Origin: Photorhabdus asymbiotica
GTDB lineage: Bacteria > Pseudomonadota > Gammaproteobacteria > Enterobacterales > Enterobacteriaceae
NCBI RefSeq assembly: GCF_003634575.1
Contig: NZ_RBLJ01000001.1
Location: 1,116,001 to 1,180,000, forward strand
Length of the DNA stretch: 64,000 nt
Direction of reading: 5' to 3'
Both the position numbers and the translations under genes were made by a program. Shown here in pieces: positions 46,655 to 56,036 of the stretch (position 1 is its first letter; every line of letters starts with the position of its first letter). A model generated the notes under the pieces. It saw only the letters and a program-made list of their open reading frames with translations, did no database searches and was not told the origin of the DNA.

Positions 46655-47248
46655 TTAAATAGAAACACAATTTTCAAAAATTCTTATTAATGGTTGATAA
46701 TTACATTGATAAGCAGAAATATTGGCCTCAATCCACTGCTTAGCATCTATAGATTCAAAAGAGATTTTATATCCACAGTTTACAACAATATATTCAAATA
46801 ACAGACGTTGTGTTCGCCCATTCCCTTCTCTAAAAGGATGAATCACATTTAATTCTGCATAATACCCAGCAAGTTTTCTGATGAATTCCTGATAGTTTAA
46901 TCCCATAAGATAATTTTCACTTAATAACATATTGAATATTCTATTCCCTTCTATTTCAATACGTTCAGCATTACAGAAACGAGTATTACCTTTTGATACA
47001 TCAATTGTTCTCAGCTGCCCCGCCCAATCATATAAATCAGAAAATATTTGTTTATGGAGTTGACACCAAAAAGCTAAATCGTAAGGTGGTTCCAGAAATG
47101 AAATATTTAATATAGCCAGCTCAGTGAATTCCCTCTCTGCCTGCTCCAGAATGATTGAATCACGAATGCCCAATTTATTGACGAGAATATCTGTGCCTAA
47201 GTATGTGTAGGGATCTTGTCCTGCGCCATATTTATCTATACTCGTCAT
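46655..47248 (-). CDS. fic: Fic-family AMPylation toxin
   Basis: 197 aa Fic protein. The active-site motif HPFREGNGRTQR (canonical HPFxxGNGRxxR) is intact and the fold start GAGQDPYTYLGTDIL resembles E. coli Fic. I see no fused inhibitory helix, so this is a class I type needing a separate YhfG-like antitoxin, supplied by the upstream gene. The ATG at 47248 lies inside an ERIC element; before the ERIC arrived the start was probably the ATG beside 47369, behind GAGGAG. Whether expression now works is uncertain. Confidence 0.88.
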   Translation of the reverse strand: MTSIDKYGAGQDPYTYLGTDILVNKLGIRDSIILEQAEREFTELAILNISFLEPPYDLAFWCQLHKQIFSDLYDWAGQLRTIDVSKGNTRFCNAERIEIEGNRIFNMLLSENYLMGLNYQEFIRKLAGYYAELNVIHPFREGNGRTQRLLFEYIVVNCGYKISFESIDAKQWIEANISAYQCNYQPLIRIFENCVSI

Positions 47249-47364
47249 CTTTCAAGTTGCCTCTTTGTTGGCTGCGCTCACTCACCCCGGTCACATAGTT
47301 AGCTATGCTCCCGGGGATTCGCTCCCTTGCCGTCGCGAAGCATCTTGAAATCTATTGGGTATAT
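47237..47364. repeat. ERIC element lodged across the antitoxin-fic junction
   Basis: 128-bp class A ERIC. It provides the last 17 or so codons and the stop of the antitoxin frame (IPNRFQDASRRQGSESPGA) and the start codon of fic. Confidence 0.9.
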
Positions 47365-47857
47365 CATAATCTCCTCGCTGTTCACTGTATTTTCTAATTA
47401 AATGATTTCTCAGATTTTCTTGCTCTTCTTTAGTTACAGGTAAGCTATTCATAATAATATTCATTCCCTCAAGACGCATACTATGCCTGTAGTTTTTCAG
47501 TTTTACTCGATCAAAATAACGCTTCTTTTCATTATAAGTTGTCATTATTACTTTTTTATCTTTTTTGTTTCTAATATTTTTCTCTTGTTGACGGGAATAT
47601 TTAAACTTAGCAAGATCCAAATCACTCAATTTACAATTAATTGCCTGTCCACTTTCAAATATTCCCCAGGAAATAACTTCGAAATAACTAACCTTACCAT
47701 TTCTGATACGGTTAATCTTTACCTCTAAGTCTTGTTGCAGTGTTTGCAATACCTGTTGTACTTTGCGCTCAGATATCCCTGTCGCATCCACAATTGAACG
47801 AGTATTAGGATGATTTAATTTAGTCAGAGCCGCCATAACAGCTAATTCATATTTCAT
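47303..47857 (-). CDS. Fic antitoxin: winged-helix domain plus YhfG-like domain
   Basis: 184 aa from ATG 47857 (GGGA 8 nt upstream). Residues about 1-60 (KLNHPNTRSIVDATGISERKVQQVLQTLQQ) look like a winged helix-turn-helix. The C-terminal half, EKKRYFDRVKLKNYRHSMRLEG, matches the YhfG antitoxin pattern (RLWxxxxxxNFQxSRRLEG). An autoregulating antitoxin fusion is the likely reading. The real C-terminus has been replaced by ERIC-encoded residues from about 168 on. Confidence 0.7.
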   Translation of the reverse strand: MKYELAVMAALTKLNHPNTRSIVDATGISERKVQQVLQTLQQDLEVKINRIRNGKVSYFEVISWGIFESGQAINCKLSDLDLAKFKYSRQQEKNIRNKKDKKVIMTTYNEKKRYFDRVKLKNYRHSMRLEGMNIIMNSLPVTKEEQENLRNHLIRKYSEQRGDYDIPNRFQDASRRQGSESPGA

Positions 47858-47938
47858 TTGTATTCCCAAATACGTATATATATGCAACAGCAGTATAAAA
47901 CACCAAAGTAGCAAAAACCAGAAAGGAAACCAACGTTA

Positions 47939-48472
47939 TTACTGACTGATTCTATAGAGTACATGTTCACGAAGCGGATGCCCATTCGGTAATAAAGGAT
48001 GCAAAAAAGTATTTTCATCTTTCACCATTCCAAGCTTCTCCATAACTTTTTGAGATCGCAAATTAGAAACTGTAGTAAATGCAACCACTTCCTCAAGTTT
48101 TAATCTAGTGAAAGCAAAATCCAATGCCTGATAAGCCGCTTCGCTAGCATAACCTTTCCCCCAAAATGGCTTATCAAGACGCCAGCCAATTTCGACACAA
48201 GGTGAAAAAGGTAATTCCGCTACAGGAATATTCAAACCAACAAAACCAATAAAATCCCCAGTTTCTTTCAGCTCCACAGCCCATAACCCCCAATCACCCT
48301 GTTGCTCAAATTTCTGAATAATTTTGTCCACCATTGCATTACTTTGTTCAACCGTCAAAGTGGCAGGAAAGTATTCCATAACCTCGGCATGACTATTCAA
48401 AAGAAAGAACGGTACCCTATCCTCCTCTTTCCATTTTCTCATTATTAATCTGTTGGTTTCCAATATCACCAT
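47939..48472 (-). CDS. GNAT acetyltransferase, RimJ/RimL type
   Basis: 177 aa. ILETNRLIMRKWKEEDRVPF at the start and WGKGYASEAAYQALDFAF (acetyl-CoA binding, Q/RxxGxG/A variant) with SNLRSQKVMEKLGM are typical of the RimJ/RimL branch. Function (ribosomal protein or small-molecule acetylation) is not determinable. Confidence 0.88.
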   Translation of the reverse strand: MVILETNRLIMRKWKEEDRVPFFLLNSHAEVMEYFPATLTVEQSNAMVDKIIQKFEQQGDWGLWAVELKETGDFIGFVGLNIPVAELPFSPCVEIGWRLDKPFWGKGYASEAAYQALDFAFTRLKLEEVVAFTTVSNLRSQKVMEKLGMVKDENTFLHPLLPNGHPLREHVLYRISQ

Positions 48473-48510
48473 TATATTTCCCTCAACATCAGCTAAAGAA
48501 TATGCCTATA

Positions 48511-48637
48511 TATACCCGTTATCTTTCAAGTTGCCCCTTTGTTGGCTGCACTCACTCACCCCGGTCACAGAGTTATCTATACTCCCAGGGATTCGCTCTC
48601 TTGCCGTCACGATGCATCTCGAAATCCATAAGGATAC
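48511..48637. repeat. ERIC element, first of a tandem pair
   Basis: Class A arms (TATACCCGTTATCTTTCAAG ... GATGCATCTCGAAATCC), joined head-to-tail to the next copy. Confidence 0.88.
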
Positions 48638-48760
48638 CCTTCATCCTTCAAGTTGCTGCTTTGTTGGCTGCTTTCACTCACCCCAGTCACATAGTTATCT
48701 ATGCTCCTGGGGATTCGTTCACTTGCCGCCGCGCTGCAACTCGAAATCTATTGGGTATAT
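48633..48760. repeat. ERIC element, second of a tandem pair
   Basis: Class B arms (TTCATCCTTCAAGTTGCTGC ... GCGCTGCAACTCGAAATC), overlapping the first copy by about five bases. Confidence 0.88.
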
Positions 48761-48905
48761 ATGCAGTAAACCGCATTTTTTAGATTCATATCAACCAGGT
48801 AAATTAAAATATAGCCAATAGGTAAGCTACTATAATGAACAACAAGCTTAAAGGTAAACAGGGTAAATGAATTCAAAAGACTAAGAATTTATCAAGGAAG
48901 GAAAT

Positions 48906-48949
48906 GGCCCGTGCCGGAAATGATCAGAATCACACGCATCACACGGGCC
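48906..48949 (-). terminator. Possible terminator after the bactofilin gene
   Basis: GGCCCGTG ... CACACGGGCC stem with a long (about 26-nt) loop, just past the bactofilin stop. Weak T-tract. Confidence 0.4.
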
Positions 48950-48955
48950 TGACTA

Positions 48956-49621
48956 TCAGGCACTTGTTTTTACCGTGGCCTTATCTTTGGATTTATCATT
49001 ATTGCTATCTTTAATTGGTACAACACGCTCAGATGCGGATTTCTCTTTATTTTCAATCTGTTCTGATTGACCTAAAAACAAACCACCACGCTTAATAGAC
49101 ATACTGCCACAACGACTGATACCACGTAGTTCACCATGTTCAAGAATATCCAACGTTGCTGCGCAGCAAGTCCCTTCAACATTGCCATCAATAATGATTT
49201 CTGGAGCACTGAGTTCACCTTCAACCTGTCCGGCATGCATAACTCGAATTGCCCCCTCTTTCACTCGGATATTCCCAATCACTTTGCCCCAGATCTGTAT
49301 ATCACCTTCCACATCAATATCGCCCTTAAATACCGAGCTTTTAGCGACAATTGTACAACGGCGGGCGTCTGCATTGGTGTTCTTTTTACCATCAACAACT
49401 TGAGACATCGGTTCAGCAACCACTGTCTCTGTTTTTTTTCCAAACATAGTTTTTAATCTCGACCTCATGTGAATAAAGCAAAATATTAAAGCCAGAAAAG
49501 AGAGAATCGCTGTCACTGCACAGCTAAGAAAATTACCAGCCAGATAGAATCCCAGAGCAATGCTCCACATGATCCATATACAGCTTAGAAAAATGTTGTC
49601 TGAAAAACGATGTTTTGCCAT
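48956..49621 (-). CDS. ccmA: Bactofilin, CcmA-like membrane-anchored cytoskeletal protein
   Basis: 221 aa. Two N-terminal membrane helices (about residues 10-52) precede the bactofilin beta-helix: SSVFKGDIDVEGDIQIWGKVIGNIRVKEGAI..., a run of six-residue-turn repeats, ending near residue 185. A charged, disordered tail (Lys/Glu/Asp-rich) follows. The two-helix form matches Proteus CcmA, which affects cell curvature and swarming morphology. Stand-alone gene. Confidence 0.88.
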   Translation of the reverse strand: MAKHRFSDNIFLSCIWIMWSIALGFYLAGNFLSCAVTAILSFLALIFCFIHMRSRLKTMFGKKTETVVAEPMSQVVDGKKNTNADARRCTIVAKSSVFKGDIDVEGDIQIWGKVIGNIRVKEGAIRVMHAGQVEGELSAPEIIIDGNVEGTCCAATLDILEHGELRGISRCGSMSIKRGGLFLGQSEQIENKEKSASERVVPIKDSNNDKSKDKATVKTSA

Positions 49622-50065
49622 GTTCTTTCGCTTTCTTATTATTTTTCATGCTTTTTTCATTAGAAAATACAAATCAAATCACTATCTTAACAGAATCAGT
49701 AGCAATCAATGCTAAGGGAAAGCTAGTATTTACTGTGCTATTAAACGGTTAAAACCATTATCCATTCTTCTGTAAGGTGCTCAGATCACAACTAATAAGG
49801 AAAATTTAATATTAAAATGGAAGCATTAATTATAGATTTGATAACATAGCTTAATAATAAAGTCACGTTATTAATGTTTAATTTTATTTACAAGTCAAAC
49901 GATAATGAAAATATTTATCAATCGAATAAGACTAGCATGACAATAATCAGAGACAGGAAATGAAGAATGGAATACTCTATAGAAATGATAATTTAAGCCC
50001 CAGATTCTTCTTGAAAATCACTGAATTCCTCAGTTTCATAATTAGAGAATTTAATCAAACAACAA
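49622..50065. other. AT-rich intergenic region
   Basis: 444 bp with no gene, hairpin or repeat that I can support. Confidence 0.6.
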
Positions 50066-50452
50066 CTATTGAAAAGTGGAAATTGCTATTAATATGAACA
50101 TGCTAAGTTTCTCCCACTGGCATGATTTTGGCGGTTTATCTGGTTTATTCATAACCCCGGGTAAAGCCAACAATACTTTTAAAATCACCCGAGATAATAA
50201 CCGCTGAACGACTGGTTCTAAACTGCAATTTTTCCAACGGATCTCGGCATTCTTCGGGGGCAGGATCTTTTCTCCTTTCAATTCTCCACTGGGACTCACA
50301 GTCTGATCGAAAGTATTTGGATCGATGGAATACGATATAGTAATAATAGAGTCACTGAAAGTAACAATGTAATGGCATTGAGTCGCCTTATTTGCAAAAG
50401 AAATAACGCAAAATGTTAATATAACCACTATTACAATTTTATTCAGTTTCAT
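50066..50452 (-). CDS. Small exported protein of unknown function
   Basis: 128 aa. The N-terminus MKLNKIVIVVILTFCVISFAN is a signal peptide or anchor, followed by a moderately polar domain with Cys residues and LPPKNAEIRWKNCSL. The C-terminal 30 residues (KPPKSCQWEKLSMFILIAISTFQ) look like a different frame run-on, so it may be truncated. No homologue recognised. AT-rich accessory context. Confidence 0.45.
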   Translation of the reverse strand: MKLNKIVIVVILTFCVISFANKATQCHYIVTFSDSIITISYSIDPNTFDQTVSPSGELKGEKILPPKNAEIRWKNCSLEPVVQRLLSRVILKVLLALPGVMNKPDKPPKSCQWEKLSMFILIAISTFQ

Positions 50453-50632
50453 TTCTAATCATTAATATATTGATAACAATAAAATTCAGGTCAATCTAAT
50501 AGCAATTAATATAAGTGAAGGATAAGAATGTGTTCTAAATAAAAACGCATTCCATTAGACTATTTTATTTTTCCTTCTTTTATAGTTAAAGGGTGTCCCC
50601 AGCTAATGCTCCAACTATTTTCTCCGTAATAA

Positions 50633-50760
50633 ATATACCTGTTATCTTTCAAGTTGCCTCTTTGTTGGCTGCACTCACTCACCCCGGTCACAGAGTTATC
50701 TATGCTCCCGGGGATTCGCTCCTTTGCCGTCGCGATGCATCTTGAAATCTATTGGGTATA
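50633..50760. repeat. ERIC element (class A arms)
   Basis: About 128 bp, TATACCTGTTATCTTTCAAG ... GATGCATCTTGAAATCTATTGGGTATA, close to the consensus. 50761-51393 holds no gene I can support; one 74-codon frame starts with TTG and has no ribosome site. Confidence 0.9.
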
Positions 50761-51393
50761 ATGGCTATTTGAAATAGACAGTAAATAACTTTATAAATTC
50801 TTATAAGTGAAATTTATTAAAAAATAGCTAAAGTACCAAAATTCATTGGCATAAATACAACTGCTAAGAAATACAAAAAAATTAATTTATATACAATCAG
50901 TCTTATTGAATACAAAGAAATACAATTATTCCATTAGCAATTCTACTTTAGTCTCATCAGAATCAGAAAAAAAATTAACACAACGTATTGATCATTCAGA
51001 AATGTTTATATATGAACCACTTCCCTATCGACTTTTTAAGTATTACAGAATAATTCAATTAATAAAAACAAAAAATACAAATTCAAATAATTTCACAACA
51101 AAATACTTAGATAACATTTCAATACTATAATTTGCGATCTATAGTGTCGCAAATTATATCTATATTAGAATAAAATTCTTTTTTTATTGTATTTTTTAAA
51201 TTAAAAGATATAAAATTTTAACTTTTCGATATAATCAATTGACATCGTATGAAAACCAACCTAGAAAAAACAGGATATAGCCGGTAATTCGTTATGAACG
51301 AACATTCAGATTGCCCTCATGTGCTGATCAACCGTTGGATCACCCCGAGTCATTCAAGATGTCTAACTGGATTCAATAAAGCCTGGAGTTAAT

Positions 51394-51669
51394 ATGGAAA
51401 ATCGGAAAGATTCGACTCAACCTTCCCAAACGGATCAAGTACTTAATGTCATATCCAAATTATGTACTGTTCGGAAGATGCAAGTGGCTCCTCCACCAGA
51501 ATCATGGCCCAGCACTCGTGACGTTGCCGAACAGTGCAATTTCACTATCTATAAAGCTCGTTACCTATTATTGAAGTTGGCTAACAAAGGGCTCGTTATG
51601 GTCACTCCGTCTCCCGTTAAAAACTCTCTTCGATGGTATATATCGGAAGACAAAATTAAGCCCATCTAA
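51394..51669 (+). CDS. PapI/FaeA-like winged-helix regulator
   Basis: 91 aa. RDVAEQCNFTIYKARYLLLKLANKGLVMV is the FaeA/PapI winged-helix pattern, found in fimbrial-operon regulators that work with Lrp and Dam. A GGAG ribosome site lies 6 nt before the ATG. No fimbrial gene lies within reach, so the target is unknown. Confidence 0.7.
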   Translation: MENRKDSTQPSQTDQVLNVISKLCTVRKMQVAPPPESWPSTRDVAEQCNFTIYKARYLLLKLANKGLVMVTPSPVKNSLRWYISEDKIKPI

Positions 51670-51966
51670 CCACTTTTCTTTCAAACAAATCTGAAGAAAT
51701 GAGTGCTGACTCTACTCAACAGGGCCTGTCCAAATAGTCGAAACCTTGAAAAGACAACATACGGCCCTAAGGTGTGATTTATTTAAAAAAATAATATAAC
51801 TGCATGCCAACGCCAGAATGCTGACGATGGTAAATATATTTCTATTTAGATAATCTGTCCCATCATTTCTGCTATGATTGCATTAGCGATCTTATTATTT
51901 TTAATGATAAAAATCCTATTAAAAATTTCCAGTACAGAGATGTAATAACCAATTAATATTATTTCA

Positions 51967-52094
51967 TATACCCTATGGATTTCAAGATGCATCGCGACGG
52001 CAAAGGAGCGAATCCCCGGGAGCATAGATAACTCTGTGACCGGGGTGAGTGAGTGCAGCCAACAAAGAGGCAACTTGAAAGATAACAGGTATAT
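51967..52094. repeat. ERIC element, class A, first of a tandem pair (reverse orientation)
   Basis: TATACCCTATGGATTTCAAG ... AACTTGAAAGATAACAGGTATAT, the reverse complement of the common form. Confidence 0.88.
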
Positions 52095-52212
52095 ACCCAA
52101 TAGATTTCGAGTTGCAGCGCGGCGGCAAGTGAATGAATCCCCAGGAGCATAGATAACTATGTGACTGGGGTGAGTGAACGCAGCCAACAAAGCAGCAACT
52201 TGAAGGATATAG
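52091..52212. repeat. ERIC element, class B, second of a tandem pair (reverse orientation)
   Basis: TATACCCAATAGATTTCGAG ... GCAACTTGAAGGATATAGG, ending 2 bp before the autotransporter stop codon. Confidence 0.88.
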
Positions 52213-52214
52213 GA

Positions 52215-54164
52215 TTAGAAACTGGCATTAACACCTAGGCTGAAAGCATAGGTATGATTCTGAACATCGCCATCATTGCGTGATATTGATGCAAAAGCGC
52301 CCCAATCCTTATTAATAACAGTATTCATACCAATGACATATTCACGCCAATTGGTATCCTGTTTTGGGCTTTTGCTAACGGGAAATGTCTCAGTTGAGTT
52401 GATAGCACCGCGAACTTGATAACGTTTTTCACCAAACTGACGGTTAAATCGAATTTCGGCATAGGGACTAAAACGATTAAAGTTCGTATCCAAACGCCAG
52501 CCTAATGTTCCAACCTGAGAGTCATAACGTTGATCGCCGAAATGCATAGATGTGCTGTTATTACCCGATTCACGATAGCCTTTAACATAACTCTTATCCC
52601 AGGCGTACTGGATAATCGGGCTGGTCGTGACAGTAGGTGCCAAAAGAATATCCCAACCCGCGGTAATGCGTCCTCCCCACTGATGACCGGTAGTCGAAGC
52701 ATGCTCATTACGCAGCCACTCATTGAGCACGACACCACGCGTAATATCCTCATATTTCATGTCCAAATAGTGAAGATCGCCGCTAATCCAACCTTTATCA
52801 TAGTAACGCCATAAACCATAGGCAGTGAACACATAACCACGGCCATCATAGCGGAAATTATCAACTGAGCGATTATCCTGATAACGCGAAATCATCCCAC
52901 CTAACAGAATATTATCCGTGAGTTGATAGTCACTACCGAGTGTTAGAGTATGGTTATGATTACCACTATAACCCCCAAATACACCAACTTTACCTTGTTC
53001 ATTACCCACGCTACGTAGCTGTTGCAAACGACCATCAAGAGAGGCAAGAGCCCCCTTTACTGGCACATTGTTCGCCTTCGTCAGTAACATAACTTGCTGC
53101 CCAGCATTAAGAATTGAGATAGCATACTGACCCATCATATGCTGTGCCGCTGGGGTTGGGTGAAAATCATCAGCAAATAAAAAAGGCTTACTCGCATCAA
53201 AACCAGGATCAGTAGAATGGCAGGCACTAGCATTAACCCCTTGAGGACAAGCGTAACCTATCGTGTTAAGAAAACCATAGCGTAGAGGATCTGCCATAAC
53301 TTCATGTAAAAGAGCATTAATATCAACCCGAACAATATTTCCATCGCCCTTACTCAGTAAGGTATCTTCTAATTGATTGTAGCTATCAACCAATTTTGAA
53401 GCATCGCTGCTTAATTTTCTATAAGTATCAAGCAATTGCTGAGTTATCGCCTCCGCTTTTTTAGCATCACCGCCTGAAACATCAGAACCGATATTTTTAA
53501 AAACACCTTGGATAACTTGAAGACGGGTACCTTCATCGATGGTTGGATACTCGTTAACTCCCGCATGAACTTTACCCAGCGCCGCTTTAATTTGGCTTTC
53601 AGTAGCTCCTCTAGATGCGAGTCCTTTAGAGATAATGGTTTCCATAAGCTTCGGAGTGACACCAACATCAGGAACCGTAGGCACGATCACCAACCCGGCC
53701 CCCGCATCGAGAAGCGTATATACCTGGGATGCAGCCGCAGTCGCACTCTTATCAATCATATCTTGTGCTTTACCCAGATCTTCCAATGCCTCCTTAATAT
53801 CATTACCACCAATCCAGTGAATATACATGCCATTAGAATCTGCACGTCCACCGTGACTTGCCAGATAACGAGTTATCTGATCCTGCGTGTTATCTTTACT
53901 ATTTAAACTGGCAACAGCAGTCGCACCACCAGCTGCATAATTAGTTCCTCCACTGTTAGAGTGGGTCAGTTCTGTTCCTAATTTTCGAGCAATAATATCG
54001 TGATATAGATCACTGGTCTTACCATCTACTGTGTATCGACCATTATTTCCACTATCACTTAGGCTATCGCCAAAAACATAGAGATTGTCATAAGTGTGTG
54101 CGTTCGAAATTGCACTTATCGAAAGTGCTAATATGCCCGGTGCAAATATAAATGATCGTTTCAT
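52215..54164 (-). CDS. GDSL esterase/lipase autotransporter (EstA-like)
   Basis: 649 aa from ATG 54164, behind GAGGA. Signal peptide (about residues 1-22, ending NAH), then a GDSL passenger: block I FGDSLSDSG, block III GGNDI, block V DDFHPTP (catalytic Asp and His). From about residue 370 the sequence becomes an autotransporter beta-barrel ending in Phe. Outer-membrane esterase likely exposed at the surface. In insect pathogens such enzymes attack host lipid; that is inference. The ERIC pair lies just downstream. Confidence 0.92.
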   Translation of the reverse strand: MKRSFIFAPGILALSISAISNAHTYDNLYVFGDSLSDSGNNGRYTVDGKTSDLYHDIIARKLGTELTHSNSGGTNYAAGGATAVASLNSKDNTQDQITRYLASHGGRADSNGMYIHWIGGNDIKEALEDLGKAQDMIDKSATAAASQVYTLLDAGAGLVIVPTVPDVGVTPKLMETIISKGLASRGATESQIKAALGKVHAGVNEYPTIDEGTRLQVIQGVFKNIGSDVSGGDAKKAEAITQQLLDTYRKLSSDASKLVDSYNQLEDTLLSKGDGNIVRVDINALLHEVMADPLRYGFLNTIGYACPQGVNASACHSTDPGFDASKPFLFADDFHPTPAAQHMMGQYAISILNAGQQVMLLTKANNVPVKGALASLDGRLQQLRSVGNEQGKVGVFGGYSGNHNHTLTLGSDYQLTDNILLGGMISRYQDNRSVDNFRYDGRGYVFTAYGLWRYYDKGWISGDLHYLDMKYEDITRGVVLNEWLRNEHASTTGHQWGGRITAGWDILLAPTVTTSPIIQYAWDKSYVKGYRESGNNSTSMHFGDQRYDSQVGTLGWRLDTNFNRFSPYAEIRFNRQFGEKRYQVRGAINSTETFPVSKSPKQDTNWREYVIGMNTVINKDWGAFASISRNDGDVQNHTYAFSLGVNASF

Positions 54165-54597
54165 TAATATGATCCTCAAGAAATAATTTTATATTTATCA
54201 TTGAACTAGCCGTTCAGCTGAAATGATCAATCCAAACAGAGCCTGCGTTGATGAAATATAACGCGTTCCTTCTCTTGGCTAGCCAATACCTCATTATAGT
54301 TAGTAAAAGAGAATATCCTGTATTATTTTTTTTACGTCTTAAGGCTGAGTGCTGCTTAATAGTTCAAATAACCAATTTGGTTAAAATTCAACTATCTATA
54401 AAAAGTAATATTAGACCAAATAGATTCAAACCTCTCTTTCTCTTCATGAAACAGATCACAAAATAACAACAATTTTAACAACTTGAGATCTTAATAAAGA
54501 TAACAGCTAAGTTCGGGTAATATCTGAAGCGATTCATCACAATAAACGTGATAGCATCAATCCATCATCGATTTAGAAAAATAAAAGATTAAGAAAA

Positions 54598-55059
54598 ATG
54601 AATATAAAAATTCAGCAGGCAATGAAGACAGATTTCAATAAACTAATCGAAATCTGGGAAGCCTCTGTCCGGGCAACCCACAATTTTTTATCTGACGGAC
54701 ATATTAATGAACTACGTCCATTAATTCTGCATACCTATTTGCCAGCACTTACTGTTTATAAAGCAATAAATGACAAATACGAAATTGAAGGTTTTATTAG
54801 CGTGGATCGGCATCGGGTTGAAATGCTGTTTATCTCTCCTGATTCGCGCGGTAAAGGCATCGGCAAAGCACTTCTGAATTTTGCTATCGTTGAATTAGGT
54901 ATCAATGAACTTGATGTCAATGAACAAAACACTCAAGGAGTTGATTTCTATCAGCACCAAGGATTTAAAGTTTTCAGCCGTTCAGAAATTGACGGCCAAG
55001 GTAATCCATTTCCGTTATTACATATGCGGATTGAACAATTGAACTCCGAAACGACATAA
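54598..55059 (+). CDS. GNAT acetyltransferase YjaB-like
   Basis: 153 aa. VEMLFISPDSRGKGIGKALLNFAI is the acetyl-CoA motif, and LDVNEQNTQGVDFYQHQGFKVFSRSEIDGQGNPFPLLHM matches E. coli YjaB (NVNEQNEQAVGFYKKVGF). Function unknown. A hairpin follows. Confidence 0.88.
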   Translation: MNIKIQQAMKTDFNKLIEIWEASVRATHNFLSDGHINELRPLILHTYLPALTVYKAINDKYEIEGFISVDRHRVEMLFISPDSRGKGIGKALLNFAIVELGINELDVNEQNTQGVDFYQHQGFKVFSRSEIDGQGNPFPLLHMRIEQLNSETT

Positions 55060-55098
55060 CCTTACTCTAGTTCAACATCATACTATTGTTGTCTACAC

Positions 55099-55127
55099 AG
55101 CGAAGGTCGCTTCTCAGCTCCTTCGCT
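55099..55127 (+). terminator. Terminator after the YjaB-like gene
   Basis: AGCGAAGG ... CCTTCGCT, an 8-bp stem, 13-nt loop, followed by T-rich sequence; convergent with tonB. Confidence 0.6.
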
Positions 55128-55140
55128 ATTCATGACTTTT

Positions 55141-55953
55141 TCACTTCAAATTAAATTCGATCGCTAATGTGAGATCTCTCGGCAAACCGGGCGGTTTCAC
55201 TCCTACTGACCGGGCTTGTTGGATAGCCGCAAGAGCAGCCCGATCCAGTTCATCAGCTCCCGAACTTTGCACTAATTGAGGATTGGTCAGATCACCACTA
55301 TCCAGCAAACTAAATCTTACCTGTACCGTACCCTGTTGTTTCATCTTCTTAGCTCGACGCGGATAACGTTTATGTTTTTCAATTTCACGACGTAAAGCGG
55401 ACTGATAACTTTGTAAATCATCGGAACCCAAGCCGATCATCGGTTGGCTGGTCGTTGCCTGACGCGCCCCAGCTTGTGAATCCACTGCATCTTTTCCTGC
55501 CGCTTGAGAATGTCCCGCTGTTTGCGCTGTTCGGTTTTGCTCAATTGCCGATTTACTTTCACGTTCCGCTAGTTTGGGCTGACGATCTTCTACCGGCTTT
55601 TTCTGTAGCTGGGGCTTATTCCTCGGTTTGGTATCTGTATGCTTTTCCAATGGTTGCCTCTTCCGTGGCCGATCCACTGGCTTATTGAGTGCTATTTTTG
55701 CCTCAAGTGGTGACTCTGCTACTACGACTTCTGGTAGTCGTGGGGGTGGAATAGGTTCCGGCTCTACAGCTTGCTCTTGCTCAGCAGGTGCCGCCGCAGC
55801 CACCATTTCTATTGACATACTGATTATTGGCGAATTCACTGATTGATTATTCGCGCTATCATCATGTAATAAATGCCATGCCATAAACACAGCGATGACT
55901 GCATGTAATAGCAAAGAAGCAACTAAGCCAATACAAAGACGATTTTTTATCAT
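55141..55953 (-). CDS. TonB-family energy transducer
   Basis: 270 aa. One N-terminal membrane anchor (about residues 8-26), a Pro/Glu/Lys-rich periplasmic spacer (PEPIPPPRLP..., residues 60-180) and the C-terminal TonB domain (YPRRAKKMKQQGTVQVRFSLLDSG..., residue 196 on). No exbB/exbD are nearby, so it must use the chromosomal pair. It is last gene of the hemophilin locus on this strand and is probably dedicated to the neighbouring receptor. Confidence 0.9.
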   Translation of the reverse strand: MIKNRLCIGLVASLLLHAVIAVFMAWHLLHDDSANNQSVNSPIISMSIEMVAAAAPAEQEQAVEPEPIPPPRLPEVVVAESPLEAKIALNKPVDRPRKRQPLEKHTDTKPRNKPQLQKKPVEDRQPKLAERESKSAIEQNRTAQTAGHSQAAGKDAVDSQAGARQATTSQPMIGLGSDDLQSYQSALRREIEKHKRYPRRAKKMKQQGTVQVRFSLLDSGDLTNPQLVQSSGADELDRAALAAIQQARSVGVKPPGLPRDLTLAIEFNLK

Positions 55954-56036
55954 AACTCAAGCCATCTTTCCGTTCGTTATCTATAGAGACTGCCAGCGAT
56001 CTCTTAACCGGCAACTGGCTAATCTCCCTTAAAGAG

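Noticed and set aside
48502-48821. Plus-strand frames of 93 and 122 codons
   Set aside because: They only read through the tandem ERIC pair.
50906-51130. 74-codon plus-strand frame
   Set aside because: TTG start, no ribosome site, extreme AT-rich composition.
51846-52190. Minus-strand frames of 114 and 63 codons
   Set aside because: They read through the second ERIC pair.
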